Below are positions 36,688 through 49,247 of a stretch of DNA of 64,000 bases, in pieces (positions within the stretch are counted from its first letter, which is position 1; every line of letters starts with the position of its first letter). The notes beneath the pieces are model-generated. The model was not told the DNA's origin, did no database searches, and was given only the letters and a program-made list of their open reading frames with translations. The position numbers were made by a program, and so were the translations under genes. Source of the DNA: Dimorphilus gyrociliatus (lineage: Eukaryota > Annelida > Polychaeta > Dinophilidae); contig CAJFCJ010000008.1 of assembly GCA_904063045.1 (NCBI GenBank), forward strand, positions 1,302,001 through 1,366,000, read 5' to 3'.

Positions 36688-39505
36688 ATGAAATTCGCAA
36701 CTTTCAAATTACTGCTATTCTCCACCGCCTTCCTCTTCTTTTATACTATAAACAAATTTACGGAAAGGGGTAAGTAAAATTGACGCGAAGCGTTACTTAG
36801 GGTAATCATATTAACGGTCAATTCGTTTTTATTTTCTTTCTCTATTTCTTGTTAAAGAGTCTAGAACAGAGAGAAAATACATCTATTTTTCTTTCTTGAA
36901 TAAGCGCAGTAGAATCGCGATACAGAAGTAAAAGGCAGAATGGGAGGAAAGATATAGAGAGATAGAGATAGAAAGAGAAAAAAAGAGAGAAGAGACAGAG
37001 ACAGGCAGAGCGAGAGAGGCAGAGAGAGAGAGACAAAGTCAGAGAGAGAGACAAAATCAGAGAGAGAGAGACAAAGTCAGAGAGAGAGACAAAGTCAGAG
37101 AGAGAGACGGATATACACAGACGGACAGAGAGATAGAGAGGGACAGAGTCAGGGACAGGGAGAGAAATATAAAAGTGACAACGACAGAGCAAAAGTTACT
37201 AAGAGTAAAAGTATGCAAGAAGAGAGAATAAAAATTTTCTGGGATCAAAGGAAAACAGGAAAATCCATAAAATAATAGAAACAGAAGTATATCGAAAAAA
37301 AGTAGAGTTATGAAAAATATTATAAAAATGAAAGGTCCGACGGTCGTACGTGACAATATCAAACAAGTGAAGCATCAAGTCGGCCATTGCTGTCAGTTTT
37401 TGACTAACTAAAAAATGCCTTTACGGAAAGATTAGATTAATGTAGGCCTATACTGTTGGTTTGCATATACAAAACAGCAACAAAATAACAGTCATGAAAA
37501 CTATTAGACCCTCTTTTTCTAATTTTCTCAAACTGTATAAAAAGAGTAATAAAAAATCGGAAAAAAGCAATAATCGCATTGATTTCTCTTTTCTTTAGTC
37601 GGTCAAAGAAATACCAAGGCGGCTATAATATTTTTCGGATTTAGGATAATAAGGAAGGGAGTCTATCGGTAAGAAAAATAGCAGAGTAAAACATATTCAA
37701 AAGAGCACATTAAGACGTTTATTGTCTGTGTGAGAGAAAGAGATTTATCTAAAAAGGTGTTAAATATGAATATTTTTAAACAGAATTACTATGCCATTTA
37801 ATCCAGTGTGAGAATTTTTAAAATCTCCTTCACTGTAAATGTGCGATCTAATTTATATAAAAATAGATTATATATATATATTAAAAAATGTCAATATTCA
37901 TTTGTAAATTGAAGAATTGTGGAAGTATATAGTTGAAGTGTTGGCTTTTTTATCTAAGAATATACTATGCATTGTATTGATCAAAATAATACAGAAAAAA
38001 ATAGTAAACATTAATACCTTTATTAAATATTATTACAAGTTCTCATATTTTCTTCATATAAAAGATTTCAGAGTAACAGGTTAATTTAAGAAAATTGCAG
38101 TTTGTAAGCTTACATTCTTTCTTATCTTGACTGTCTAGAAAATGAGTTGAAAAGGTGTAAATTAACACTATGCAACGAAATTTTATCCTGTTTCCTAACT
38201 GATTTATTCATAGTCTTGTTGAATGAATATTGTAAATATTCAAATTATGTGCAAAGGGGAAAATTACCAACATTTCCTTTGTAAGAATGTTAAAATGCTA
38301 TGCACCCACAATCAATGACAAAGCTCTTTACATTTTACTATCAAAAGTTGAAATCATTTAAACAACAAAATTGCTTCCAAAGTAAGTACAGATAATCCAT
38401 GGCCTCAGGGTATTTAAAAAGAAGCGTCGGAAGGAAAAGACGCGTGACGCCTTTCCTACGAGGTCCCTAAACTATTCTAGACCATCTAAATATTAGTATT
38501 CATTATTTGTACGTATTTGCGGAAAAGTTACTTAATTGAATTTTTACGTACAGAGATCCTTTTAATTAAAGGTTGATTTTTTCTTCGGACCTAATTATAG
38601 ACACAAAAAAAGTAAAAGAAGCTTCTTGTACCAAAACTTATAGACTATAATTTCCCAAAACAGCGACGAAAAGCAGAGATAATTACGGTACCTCTGGGAC
38701 TCTTATCGCTTCGTCCAACCAAACCATTCGAAAGACATGCAGCCCTATTAATCCAGCGTCTATGAGTCACATTTATGCGGATGAAAGGTTTAAGATAATC
38801 TACTGTGCTAATCCGAAAGTAGCTTGCTCAACGTGGAAAGCAACTCTGTTATCTTTACACTTAAATGAAACTGACTTAAGTAATGTTGATGTTCATAATC
38901 CGTCCGTGTTGAAACGGTTTGGAATAATTTCGTTCAAATATCTAACTGAAGAGGACATTAATGAAAAGTTAAAGACTTATTTTAAATTCATGTTCAGTCG
39001 TCACCCCTTTGAACGTCTTGTATCAGCCTACATTGATAAATTTACAAAATACAATCGTTACACAATAACCTTTAGAAGACGATATGGACGTCGAATACAA
39101 AGAATGTATAGGAAAAAGAAGAGACCCTCTGGAAATGGAGTAACTTTCTCCGAATTTGTAAGATTTCTAACGGATACCGACGCGAAAGTATTTAGTTACA
39201 ATCCTCATTGGGCTTCTCAAGTTCATCTTTGCCAACCTTGCCTAGTTTCTTATGATTTCATAGGTGAATGGAGAAATTTTATTCAAGACTCGAAATTCGT
39301 CACAAAATTACTAGAGAAACTAGTTGGAAGAAATGTATCTTTGGTTGCACGTCACGTGTCAGAAAAACGCCTGAGTCCAACGAGCGCAAAAGATTACTAC
39401 AGAACTATAAAAAGGAAAATATTATCAAATTTGCAAAAACTTTATAAAAATGATTTACAAACATTTAATTATACAGCAGATGAATACTTTGCTAGGAAAA
39501 TCTAA
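36688..39505 (+). CDS. Carbohydrate sulfotransferase, HNK-1/CHST8-14 family
   Basis: Two exons: 36688-36769 (GTAAGT donor) and 38664-39505 (TAA), joined in phase 1, giving exactly 308 codons (307 aa), a normal length. Exon 1 encodes the type II Golgi anchor MKFATFKLLLFSTAFLFFYT. Exon 2 has the lumenal catalytic domain: IIYCANPKVACSTWK is the 5'-phosphosulfate loop and FSRHPFERLVSAY the 3'-phosphate-binding motif for PAPS; RHVSEKRLS lies near the C-terminus. The enzyme moves sulfate from PAPS to GalNAc, GlcA or chondroitin/dermatan termini in the Golgi; the acceptor cannot be told. Possible N-glycosylation: NET, NVS, NYT. The frame runs in-frame upstream of the ATG at 38762 (RKTCSPIN), so that ATG is internal. 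A basic insert (FRRRYGRRIQRMYRKKKR) sits about 20 residues after the PAPS 3' motif. The 1.9-kb intron holds a GA minisatellite. Exon 1 is inferred from phase and anchor sequence. Confidence 0.85.
36950..37175. repeat. GA-rich minisatellite in the sulfotransferase intron
   Basis: Tandem units of about 18-20 bp of the form AGAGAGAGACAAAGTC recur from about 37020 to 37110, flanked by less regular GAGACAGAG sequence. The serine/leucine-repeat frames on the opposite strand are artefacts of this repeat. Confidence 0.9.
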
Positions 39506-42500
39506 CAAGGAAAAGCTACACAATCATACAATGTAATATAAATATACATCCTCTTTTTGGTATGATATTCAGTGTATATACTGTATATGTGCGTGTGTCT
39601 GTCTGTGTGTGTGTGTAAGAACTATATCCCGATACACTGTATATATACAGTATATATATTTATAGTATATTTATAAAAATGCATTTATATAAATGGAAAT
39701 TTGTCTTTGTTACTTTGGTTCTATTTGTAATAACATGGGTGCGATTTCTTTATGGAGGTTTATTAGTGAAGGAAATCTTTTTGGTTGTTTTGTAAACAAC
39801 ATTGTTAAACATGCTCTATCTACCATTCTCTTTTTTAAAATAAATACTAATCCTTTTAAAGAGTTTAATCTTCTTTAAAAACTGGGTTACAACAAAAAAT
39901 ATGAGGATAAGAAGAGATCTGGAATGTTCGTATAAATGTGAAAATATAATGGCAAAATCTAGAGATGGAATGGGAAAAGAGAATTGAGTGAGATAGAATA
40001 GCCATGCACGGGTATAAATTCTCTAGCTCTTTCTTACTTTCTGTCTCTCTTTTTTTAGTTGTTTTTTATTCGACTCCTCTTAATTTGTCTTCTCTTTCTG
40101 TCTCTCTTTCTTCTTTTTTATTATTATGAATCAATTTTATCATTAGTCGGAGAAAATATAGGTTTAATAGGAAAATAATAATGGCAGCAAATGTATGTTT
40201 GCATAGCTAAATCACTAATTTAGAACAACAAAAGTCAATGCAAGCTACTTGTTTCAGATATTTTTATACTTACTACTAAACAAGATGTTAACTATTTTGG
40301 ACGTAGTAAAAATAGAAAGGGAAGGATAAAAGAGCTAAGAGTAAAAAAGACGAAAAATACAGTTCATTTAAATAATCTAATCGGAAGAACTAATATAATT
40401 TATAAAGGAAAAGACAATGGTAACAAAGTATCTTTATAATACAAAATGTCTGTATTCAATGATGGAATCAAGTTGGAATTTTATACTGTAATTATATACA
40501 TGATCTCTTACTTTTGACTAAGATAGGCCTATATTTGTATGAACTTTCTAAGCTTTAATGTCTAATAATGACTGTAATTGTTCGAAAAGAGGAATAATAA
40601 AAAAAATGACCAAAAAAAACCGTTTAGTGTGTACTTGCAAACAATGGATACCTTTTAGAAACGGTTCCATTTTCGAATGAATACGTATAATTCACCAAAA
40701 AAACACAAAGGCTTCAAAGTATACTGTTACAGTCCTCATTTAGCGTCTTAAGTTCGACTCTGCAAACTTTGTGTGGATTCTGATGAGATCTAAGAAAATT
40801 TTTCCAGTTGGAATCATAGATTTCAATACTTTCGAGATGCTCATATTCTTACTGAAAGAAACGGCGGAATTTGATTATTTACGTCACATGTCAATATTTG
40901 GCAAGCCCAAATAACAGCTATAAAAAAGTATTTTAAGATTATTAACGAAGATTTTATATTGATTTTATACATGGGAATAGTAATCGACGATGGTTTGATT
41001 AATCCGTGAAAAATTGCTTCTTAACCGCTATTAAACGCCTCGTTTTATGGCAGAGCTTTGCCTCAAGTAACGCAATATATATAATATTAACACATATAGA
41101 AATAAATTTGCCCAAAAATGCCAAGAATGCTTATGCTTCAGGCTGAAACTATTATTTTCCAATGAAATAACCCAATTTTGAGACAATTTTTTTATTTCAC
41201 TAATAAAATTAGCCATTCAAAAAAATGAAGTACAAATACAGATTATATTGAAATGGGGTAATTTTTACAGATATTAAGCAAATAGGTAATATCTTATTAA
41301 TAGCAAAAAACATAAAAAAAATACTAACTTAAGTACAAAGATTTCTTTATATTATACTATTTATAATTTTAAAGAATATAGGATATTTGTGTTCAGGCTA
41401 TAAAACTATTGTGACAAATATAAGGATCTGCCTATAAGTAAAATAAGACGAAAAGAGAAGAGTTAAGAGGTTATATAAATTCTACAGCAAACGAGATACA
41501 AAATTTTCTTTCCTTTGTTTAATATGTATCATTACTTTTATAGAAATATTTAATTGGTCATTTATAAAAGTTAATTAATTGATAATGCTTTGCTTATAAT
41601 GAAAATGATCTTTCATATTCATATTATTTTTATTTTACATAAGCCTATACGTATGATTGCTTAGATGTTCCAGAAAACGTGTCTGTAGCGGTCATACAGT
41701 CAGACGATAGTTTGTTTATTTAGTTTGACAAGATATGCAACATTTTTTTGCCAAGCATATAGTAGGAATATAACGTTTCCTCAATAAATATTTACAATTG
41801 TAAACTAGATAATATTAACAGAAATATGATAATTTTTTCTAAACAGGGAATGGTCAGATGATTCACATTTGTTTTACTATAGGATATACTATATGTACAT
41901 ACAATACACTTGTATATACATACTTTATATACGTCTGTTGTGAGGGTGTATGCGTGAGTGTGTGTATGTCTGTACATACACGTATAAAATGAAACTAGTT
42001 CCATCTCCTATATAAAGTGCATTAACAGTGAAAAAGAATTTTAAATTTAAAGACAAAGAAATTGGAAAAGATGAAAAAGATAATGAAGAATCGAATAATT
42101 TAATTTATAGATTAAAGAAAAAAGAATACTTTTTTATTTTAGTGGAATGAATAGAATCCAAGAAGAAATATTGACGTTGTGATATTTGCTAACAAAATTC
42201 GTCCTTAACCAAAGTAATCCGATTGCCCAGATACGTCCACATGATTATGTAGAGCTTAAGCAGTGCGTTGAAAATTCCCCCCAATTATACAATTCAGTGT
42301 GGCTTAATAAACAATAAATTCGCTTTACGATAAAATTTCCTATTGCTATTCATAAAATAGATGTCTCCTTATCTAAATATATCCTCACCTATGATAATAC
42401 AGCCAACAACGAGAAAATATAGAATATATATGTAAATTGCCTTATTATATATGCCGTATATATATACATACTTGTGTTGAATTTAATCAGTATAGAGAAG

Positions 42501-45500
42501 AGTTTGTTTGTACAGGAATACCTCGTCGAACATATAAAATACAAATGAATGGATTAAGAGAACTTACTTAAGTAGCGTGTCAATAAGGACGTTAAAAAGG
42601 GACCAGAAGAATGATACAAACGAGAGATGACAAAAGTGAATCGATTAATAACAAATTCGAGGGGACATTAGGAAAATTAGCAATGAATATTAACCTGGGA
42701 TAAAAAGCTCCTATGCAGACAAGATAGCCTTTCTCTTTCTCAGCCAATATATTACATTTGTCTAAAATTATAAAAATCTTATGGCCATTTATATATTTAT
42801 ATATTTAGGTGTAAAATATGTGTGTTATGTTTTTTACAAGTATATATAAATATATTGTTACGTGCGTTTTATATATATAGCATATATAAATATAAGAATA
42901 TAAGAGGGAAAGAGGAAAATCGATGAAGAGAATTTACCGACACCCATCGCTTTTTACATTTATAAGAAAACGGTTTGTCCGTTGTCCACAGTCCGAATAG
43001 ATAAAGGTCAATTCGTTCGTTAAACCATTTTGCCGCTTCTTTCCTTACGCTCGCGCTCGGCCCCCCTAACATCCTTCAAGCATCACTAAACCGGAAATTT
43101 AGGAAGTAAGAGGAGAAAAATTATTTTGATTATCAAATACAATCATCAAACAAGAATTTGACATTGCTTAAGTGCTTTAGTTAACAAAATACTTAAGGTT
43201 GTTTCCAGGTTTCGATGCTTGTGACTCATCTTTTCTCCTCTCCTTTCTCTTTTACAATTCAATTCGACAATTCTCCTCAAGTATCGATTTATTTAGATTT
43301 TATTTAAAGATTCTCGACTGTATCTTTCTTGTCCTCCTACCCTTAATTGGTTAATGCTAACCGTTAAAATGATTATGATACTTTCTCTTCCTCTTATTCT
43401 TTAAAGACGAAAGAATCGCATTAAGATGTCAAGCCTCCCCAGGATCTGTTTTCGACATAAATTTCATTTTGGTGCGTTAATTCTAGGCATTCGAAATGGA
43501 TTGATTTTTTTCTCTCTTTTTCTATCTATAAATCATAAGAAATCTGTATAAAGGGACCTTTTACATGTTGCACTTATTTCACATAAATTACATTATATTA
43601 ATAAGAGATAATGTTGCAAGACTTGCGGCAAAAATAGCAAAGTATCAATTGTACCCTTACAGCTTTATAGCATGTTAAGACTGAACATATCTTCTCTTAA
43701 GACTATCTTTTGAGCATTGTCAAAAAGCTCTCAATATTTTCCATGGTTAATTATACTAGTAGTACCTATAAGAAAAGCTTTCTTAATTAATATTGATTCT
43801 TTTTAGGTATAAATCTTGAAAAGAATAACAAATACATATTTTCATTTACCATATAGGTTTGGTATACTATGCTTAAGGTATACCTTATTATAGTATAACA
43901 TATATTATAATAAATGTATTATACTGATCCTACTTTATCCATCACGTTGCAAACAACTATTATTCCATGTAACTTTTAAACATATATTTACTGTTCGAAA
44001 CATTTTTCTCTTATATTTATGAATGCCTAGAAATCATTTAACTTCTTGTCATATACATTAACCTAATAAATCCACTTTGGCACGAATGGTCGACTTTTAA
44101 GTATATAGGAAATATACAAATGTTAAAAAGGCTTTATTTCGGTACTTTGCCCTAATTTTTAAGCGATTTACTAGTTATTTGTTCTTTTTCTTATATTTTT
44201 TATAATTATTTTTAATATCACTCGATAATAAACTTATAAATTTCTTCTATCTTTTGATTAATGAAAGATTTTTCTTTCTTGTCATATTTCCTTTCCCAAA
44301 GCCTTAGTTAACGTGTATGAATTATTAAACATGTCTATTCATTCATACTTGCATACTATTAGCACAATTTAGGTTTATTTTATAATGATGTATGATATAC
44401 GATTATTAATCATAATAAATATTGACCAGTAAAATAACATCAACATGCTTTTAGTCTCATTGGAAGAACGTCACTCTATTCCTTCAAGTGTTTTAAAGTT
44501 ATTGAATAAGAAAACCCAAAAACTCTACAAAAAGTAGACATTTTTACTGGAAAATTTTTTATTATCAACAGTTAATGAAATAAATTACAATAAAGAAAAT
44601 GAGAAGCTAATTTGTCTTCATTTAATTATATTTACGCTTTATCCATACCAATAAATTTAAGCATATTTAAGACTTTCATTATCTCAGTTTCCTTAATAAT
44701 AGATAAACGACAATATCAGTAGAAAAAGGAAGGAAAGAAGAATGAATTGATTACCTAAAAAATACCATATTATTTATACTCGATTTAGCATTGAAAAAAT
44801 TTCCTGCTAAACACAAAATTCTATCGGCGTAAAGCTCGTTTTTCAAAGTAAACTTAATAAAATCCACATGTTTGAGTAATGTTACAACAACGTAGTAAAG
44901 TAAACGAAATGAACTAAATTCAATTTTTTCCACAATCTATCCGCCTTGTTTGCTCCCCCTCCTTATTGCAGTCTTCGAATAGAATCTATATAAATATACG
45001 AAGAAAACGCAAGAAACACAGTGGGAAGCTTGGTTAAGAAAAAATGGGAGAAAAAAATTAAAAAATGGCTTTATAGAAGAAGTACCAAACTAAGCATATG
45101 TACGTATGCTAGTGTATATACTGTATACAAAATATTGTTTATAAACAAATACGTATTATAAATATACATATATGAATGTATATAAAGTGTATAGAGGAAA
45201 TGAATAATTTCATCGTATCCTTATCCCAATCATACTGAGTTGTATAGAAATCATTTTTTTATCCCTGTCCTTTACATCTGGTCACGTTTTTCAGCCTATG
45301 CTCTATTCTTTCTTTATGAAAGTTTTTCCTTTTTTATCACAAGATCCTACCCAGAAGCGGAAGAGATCGAATTCTGTGCCCCGAGTATTATAGAGAGAGG
45401 ATATAACCGGTACTATCTGGTACTGATGGATTTTGGAACAAATAATCATTATATAACAATAAACGAAGTATTAGCTTTGTTGTTATTATTCGCTTTCGTG

Positions 45501-47580
45501 TCTTACGTTGTCTTTCCTTCCCTCTTATACTTTTGCTTATAAACGCAAATTTTATGAAGAATGTCTTATTAACCATTCAATCGACAGTAATGACTTTTGG
45601 TGTCCTTCAGAGTGAAATACTCAAATAATAAATCCTAAAGGATAAGGTTACGTCGCAAGCAAGAGAAATTAGCTAGCTAATTGAATAATCCTTTCAGACA
45701 TGCTCGACAGCAAGGCTTTTATTCAATATCCAGGAAAAAATTCCCTCCAGTAGAGCATTTTAACTGGCATCTGGTTTAGGTAAAATATTCATCTTCCTCT
45801 GCCCCCTAACATAGATTAGGTCATTCCGATATCAAACGTTCTTTCGGGCATCGATTCCCAATCGGTTAGATAAATATACCGTAGACGGGAGTAATTGCTA
45901 TCAAAATTACATTAATTACGCAATAAACATGGCAATCTAATCTTACTAATAGTAAAGTTGAATAGGCGATAGATTGCGGCAAAATATTCAGATCACGCTA
46001 GCGGTCGTAGGAAGGGGTTGAGTAGGCTTTTTGCTTGTCACTAATTTCCTGCTAATTACAACTCTAGGCCCTTAGCGACGTGTCTGCAATTTTACCACTG
46101 AAATTTTCTTCGTCGCCTCTTATTACTGGCTTCGAACAAAAGAGAAGAAACCTTGAAGAAAACTAATTTCTTATCCAACACATTCGTTCTCTCCTAATTA
46201 TTACATGACTATAGCTGGAAAAAAGCATTGTCTTTTATCCTCTCAAAAAAGTCTGACAAAAATAGAAAACTAAATTTCCCCACTTTTCTATTGTTTCCCC
46301 ATTATAAAACAGTTTTTTTCAGAATAGTTAAAATATTCTTTAGCCTAATTCAAATAATAACCAATATTTCCAGGAAAATCTTTATTAAAAGAATTTAATC
46401 TATGATGAAAGCGATAAATATTTGAAAGAAAAATTGTATCTTAACGCTGGAATAGTTTCAGTTCCCTTTTTTATATAAAAGAGGTTACCGTGACAAATAA
46501 AGCCATAAAGAGAAGAAATATTCTAGGGTCAAGCGGAAAGGGATAGATTAAAAAGCTTATAATATAACATCTTTAAGAATACTATATCCCTTATCAAATT
46601 TAAAATACGTGTAAGTCGAAAAGAAAATTAACAATCATTCTCTGTTTCGTTTATCTTTTATAAATATTATATATAAAGGATATATATACATATATATATT
46701 TATACTGTATATATACAAACTATATAAATGGCTTTTTTTAACCGCTCACAGAAATGTACTCAATACATCTATGTAAAGAATTATAAAATAGTTTTTTATT
46801 TATTTTAGCAGCTATATTGTTTTAAAAACAACAGAAAAGCACAGAAATATCAATAATCAATAACTATTAAATATATATATATATATCTAAGAACACATGT
46901 TGAATTTATCACAATATTTTTTAATATATAAATTTTTTACTTTAATAGCTAGTGTAATAAATTTACTGCAGATGTTTATTAAGAAAGTTTCTCTTTGCTT
47001 TCAAAGAAGTTTCTCTCTCTTTCTAATACTCAGTAAAACTGAAAACTGCAACTAAGAATACTCTTACATAAAAGTACAGTTTTGATAATAGAAAAAAGTT
47101 GTTTAATACATAAGAATCGACCTCCTGTCTTCTTACCTTAGATAGAATTAACTATTTCTTTTTGTTGTAATTATAGAATGTATGCTTCATTAAATTTTTA
47201 AAAAAGAAATAATCTATTTCGTCTCAAATACATCCGACATTTTTCTTGTAAAAAGGATGCAGCTGTCTTTAATGTTGCATTTTTATTTTCAACTTTTTTA
47301 TTTCTTTAACTTACTTCTTTTCTAATTAAAATTGATGGTGCCATCTATTTGTTAAAATTAAACTGTGTAATAGTTGTGAAATATTTTCGTAATCAAACCT
47401 AGCTTCGATACAAACTGTGAAATGAATAGAAATTTCGCAGGGTTTTAGAATTCTATTATGTTACTTTATCAAGTTCGTATCACAATCAGGTTATAAGAAT
47501 CTCATTATTTCGAAATCTAACGAGAAAGGTTATTTTACTTGAGTATTTAAGTATTTTTCCATTATTTAGTATATTTTGAA
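39506..47580. other. 8-kb intergenic region; no supported gene
   Basis: Mostly AT-rich. Two less AT-rich patches stand out: 42960-43075, which contains GCTCGCGCTCGGCCCCCC, and about 45600-46140. Open frames at 42869-43072 (-) and 45240-45542 (+) show no family motif. TATAC(A/T)GTATA motifs are at 39577, 39644, 45117 and 46701. CTCF-like cores near 47340 and 47585 mark its right edge. Confidence 0.55.
47337..47351 (-). promoter_or_regulatory. CTCF-like core motif upstream of the CRAL-TRIO gene
   Basis: The minus strand reads CAAATAGATGGCACC, 13 of 15 positions of CCASYAGRKGGCRSY. It is 320 bases before the start codon. Confidence 0.3.
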
Positions 47581-47581
47581 A

Positions 47582-47595
47582 CATGCAGATGGCGC
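47582..47595 (+). promoter_or_regulatory. AGATGGCGC element in the CRAL-TRIO promoter region
   Basis: CATGCAGATGGCGC, 75 bases before the start codon, keeps the SYAGRKGGCRS half of the CTCF core exactly. An opposed GCCATCT follows at about 47621. YY1-type proteins recognise a similar core. Confidence 0.3.
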
Positions 47596-47669
47596 ATTAT
47601 TTTCTTTCATATTATATGTTGCCATCTATGTTATCAGATCATTCTTGACCAGCTTGTCCCAGCTTTACT

Positions 47670-48605
47670 ATGCAACAGAAAATGGAATACAAATGTATTT
47701 TAGATGAAAAAACTTTGAAAAAGGCTAAAGAAGAGTTGAATGAAGATCCGAATGACCGTTTGGCCGCAGTTGATTCACTCCGAAAATGGATTAGTGAACA
47801 AAAATATATTAAATGTAATACGAGTGTTGAGTTTCTACTACCATTCTTGAGAACTGCAAAATTTAGTCAATTAAGAGCAAGAAGTATATTAGAAGGCTAT
47901 CACAAAACTTTAGTTGAAAATCCAAAATGGTTTGCCAACATTGATATATGTGACAAATCCATTCTTAAATTTCTAAATCAAGGTTGTATGTTTCCTCTAC
48001 CTGGAAAAGATAAAGAAGGAAGGACCCTTGTTTTTCAAAGAATCTCAGCAATGGATTTGAAAACAGAGCCTTCAGTGCTGATGAGAGCTTTCTGGGCACT
48101 TTTCATTTATCTTCGAAGAGACGAATATCTTCAAGTTCATGGATTGAAATTAATTGCTGATTGTACCGGTTACACTATGAAACATTTCAATATCATCCCT
48201 TTCGAAGATAGGAAAAAAATGCAAAAGTTTTGGCAAGGTAACACTCCCTACAGATTTAAAGGATCAATAATGTACAACATCGGACCAATATTTGATACAA
48301 TTTTTAGCTTACTTAAACCCATAATAAGCAAAAAATTCCAGAGTCGAATGCATGTTATATCTAATTTTGAAGAAGTCTACCAACAAGTTGATATGAAATA
48401 TATTCCCAATGAATACCTTCCAGATGATTATACAGGAGAGAGAGCTGGTACTTGCCATGAAATTAATGAAAAATTTATAGAGGATATCAGCAAATATCGA
48501 GAGTTCATCTTGGAAGCTACTGATGATTTAAAATATGGGATTGATTTAGCTCTTAAAGATAAGTCAGTACCCGAACAATCATTTAGGAAATTAAATGTTG
48601 AATAA
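47670..48605 (+). CDS. CRAL-TRIO (Sec14-like) lipid-transfer protein, alpha-TTP/clavesin-like
   Basis: Intronless 311-aa frame, a normal length for the soluble family. Residues about 30-85 are the CRAL-TRIO N-terminal helices (LRKWISEQ, FLLPFLRTAKF, ILEGYHK). Residues about 95-265 are the lipid-binding domain, with GRTLVFQRI, LKLIADCTGYTMKH, the mobile-gate region MYNIGPIFDTIFSLLKP, and YLPDDYTGERAGT in the place of the usual LPxEYGG. Members carry one hydrophobic ligand (tocopherol, retinal or phosphoinositide) between membranes in the cytosol; the ligand here is unknown. A second Met is at codon 5, so translation could start there. The bases just before the ATG (TTGTCCCAG, ending 10 bases upstream) resemble a splice acceptor. 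AATAAA follows at 48694. Confidence 0.92.
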   Translation: MQQKMEYKCILDEKTLKKAKEELNEDPNDRLAAVDSLRKWISEQKYIKCNTSVEFLLPFLRTAKFSQLRARSILEGYHKTLVENPKWFANIDICDKSILKFLNQGCMFPLPGKDKEGRTLVFQRISAMDLKTEPSVLMRAFWALFIYLRRDEYLQVHGLKLIADCTGYTMKHFNIIPFEDRKKMQKFWQGNTPYRFKGSIMYNIGPIFDTIFSLLKPIISKKFQSRMHVISNFEEVYQQVDMKYIPNEYLPDDYTGERAGTCHEINEKFIEDISKYREFILEATDDLKYGIDLALKDKSVPEQSFRKLNVE

Positions 48606-48693
48606 ATCAGTTGGGATACTATTACAAAGTCTATACTTAAAACATTCTGCTATGTTGTTCATTTTTGTTAGTTTAAAATGACTAATAGAGATA

Positions 48694-48699
48694 AATAAA
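48694..48699 (+). promoter_or_regulatory. Polyadenylation signal AATAAA of the CRAL-TRIO gene
   Basis: Hexamer 89 bases after the stop codon. Confidence 0.5.
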
Positions 48700-49247
48700 A
48701 TATTATTAATTGTTGAGATGGTTACATTTAAATAGTTTTTATATTCTTTTTTTTCTTTTGGTATAACGCCCCCTTCTTCTCTCATAATATGTGCTCTCAT
48801 CATTGAAATAGATAAGATATGAATCATAATTGCCTCATCAATTGTACTAATAATACACTATTGATATGACAATTTCGACAACTTGATAAATATTAATTGT
48901 AGCTCGATCAAGCGTTTTTGATGTATTTTATGGGTTCTTTAATGCATTTATTATATAAATAAAAAAAAATAATCGATAAGAAAAATAAATAACATTTAAC
49001 GCCACCTGTCTCATTTCCTTGAAGTTAGCACAAATAGTGCAGATAATGAATATATCAGAAAGGAACGCCAATAAGAAATGACAATGGGATAGAAAAAATA
49101 TTAAAAAAAATCTACAAAATGTTTTAAGTTGCGAAATATGAAGTTTCGTAAATGTATAATAGATTGTGCAAAATTTTTAACGACAATTTTACATGATTTC
49201 TAATATGTTTTATGTTTGTTTTTGGCTAATATTTAAGTACAAGTTAT
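48700..49247. other. Intergenic spacer between convergent genes; nothing seen
   Basis: About 550 bases of AT-rich sequence between the CRAL-TRIO 3' end and the end of the claudin-like gene. No motif or repeat stands out. Confidence 0.6.

Noticed and set aside
36842-37387. Minus-strand serine/leucine-repeat frames
   Set aside because: Produced by translating the GA minisatellite; not a protein.
45240-45542. 100-codon hydrophobic frame
   Set aside because: Starts with TTG, has no family signature, and hydrophobic composition follows from T-richness.
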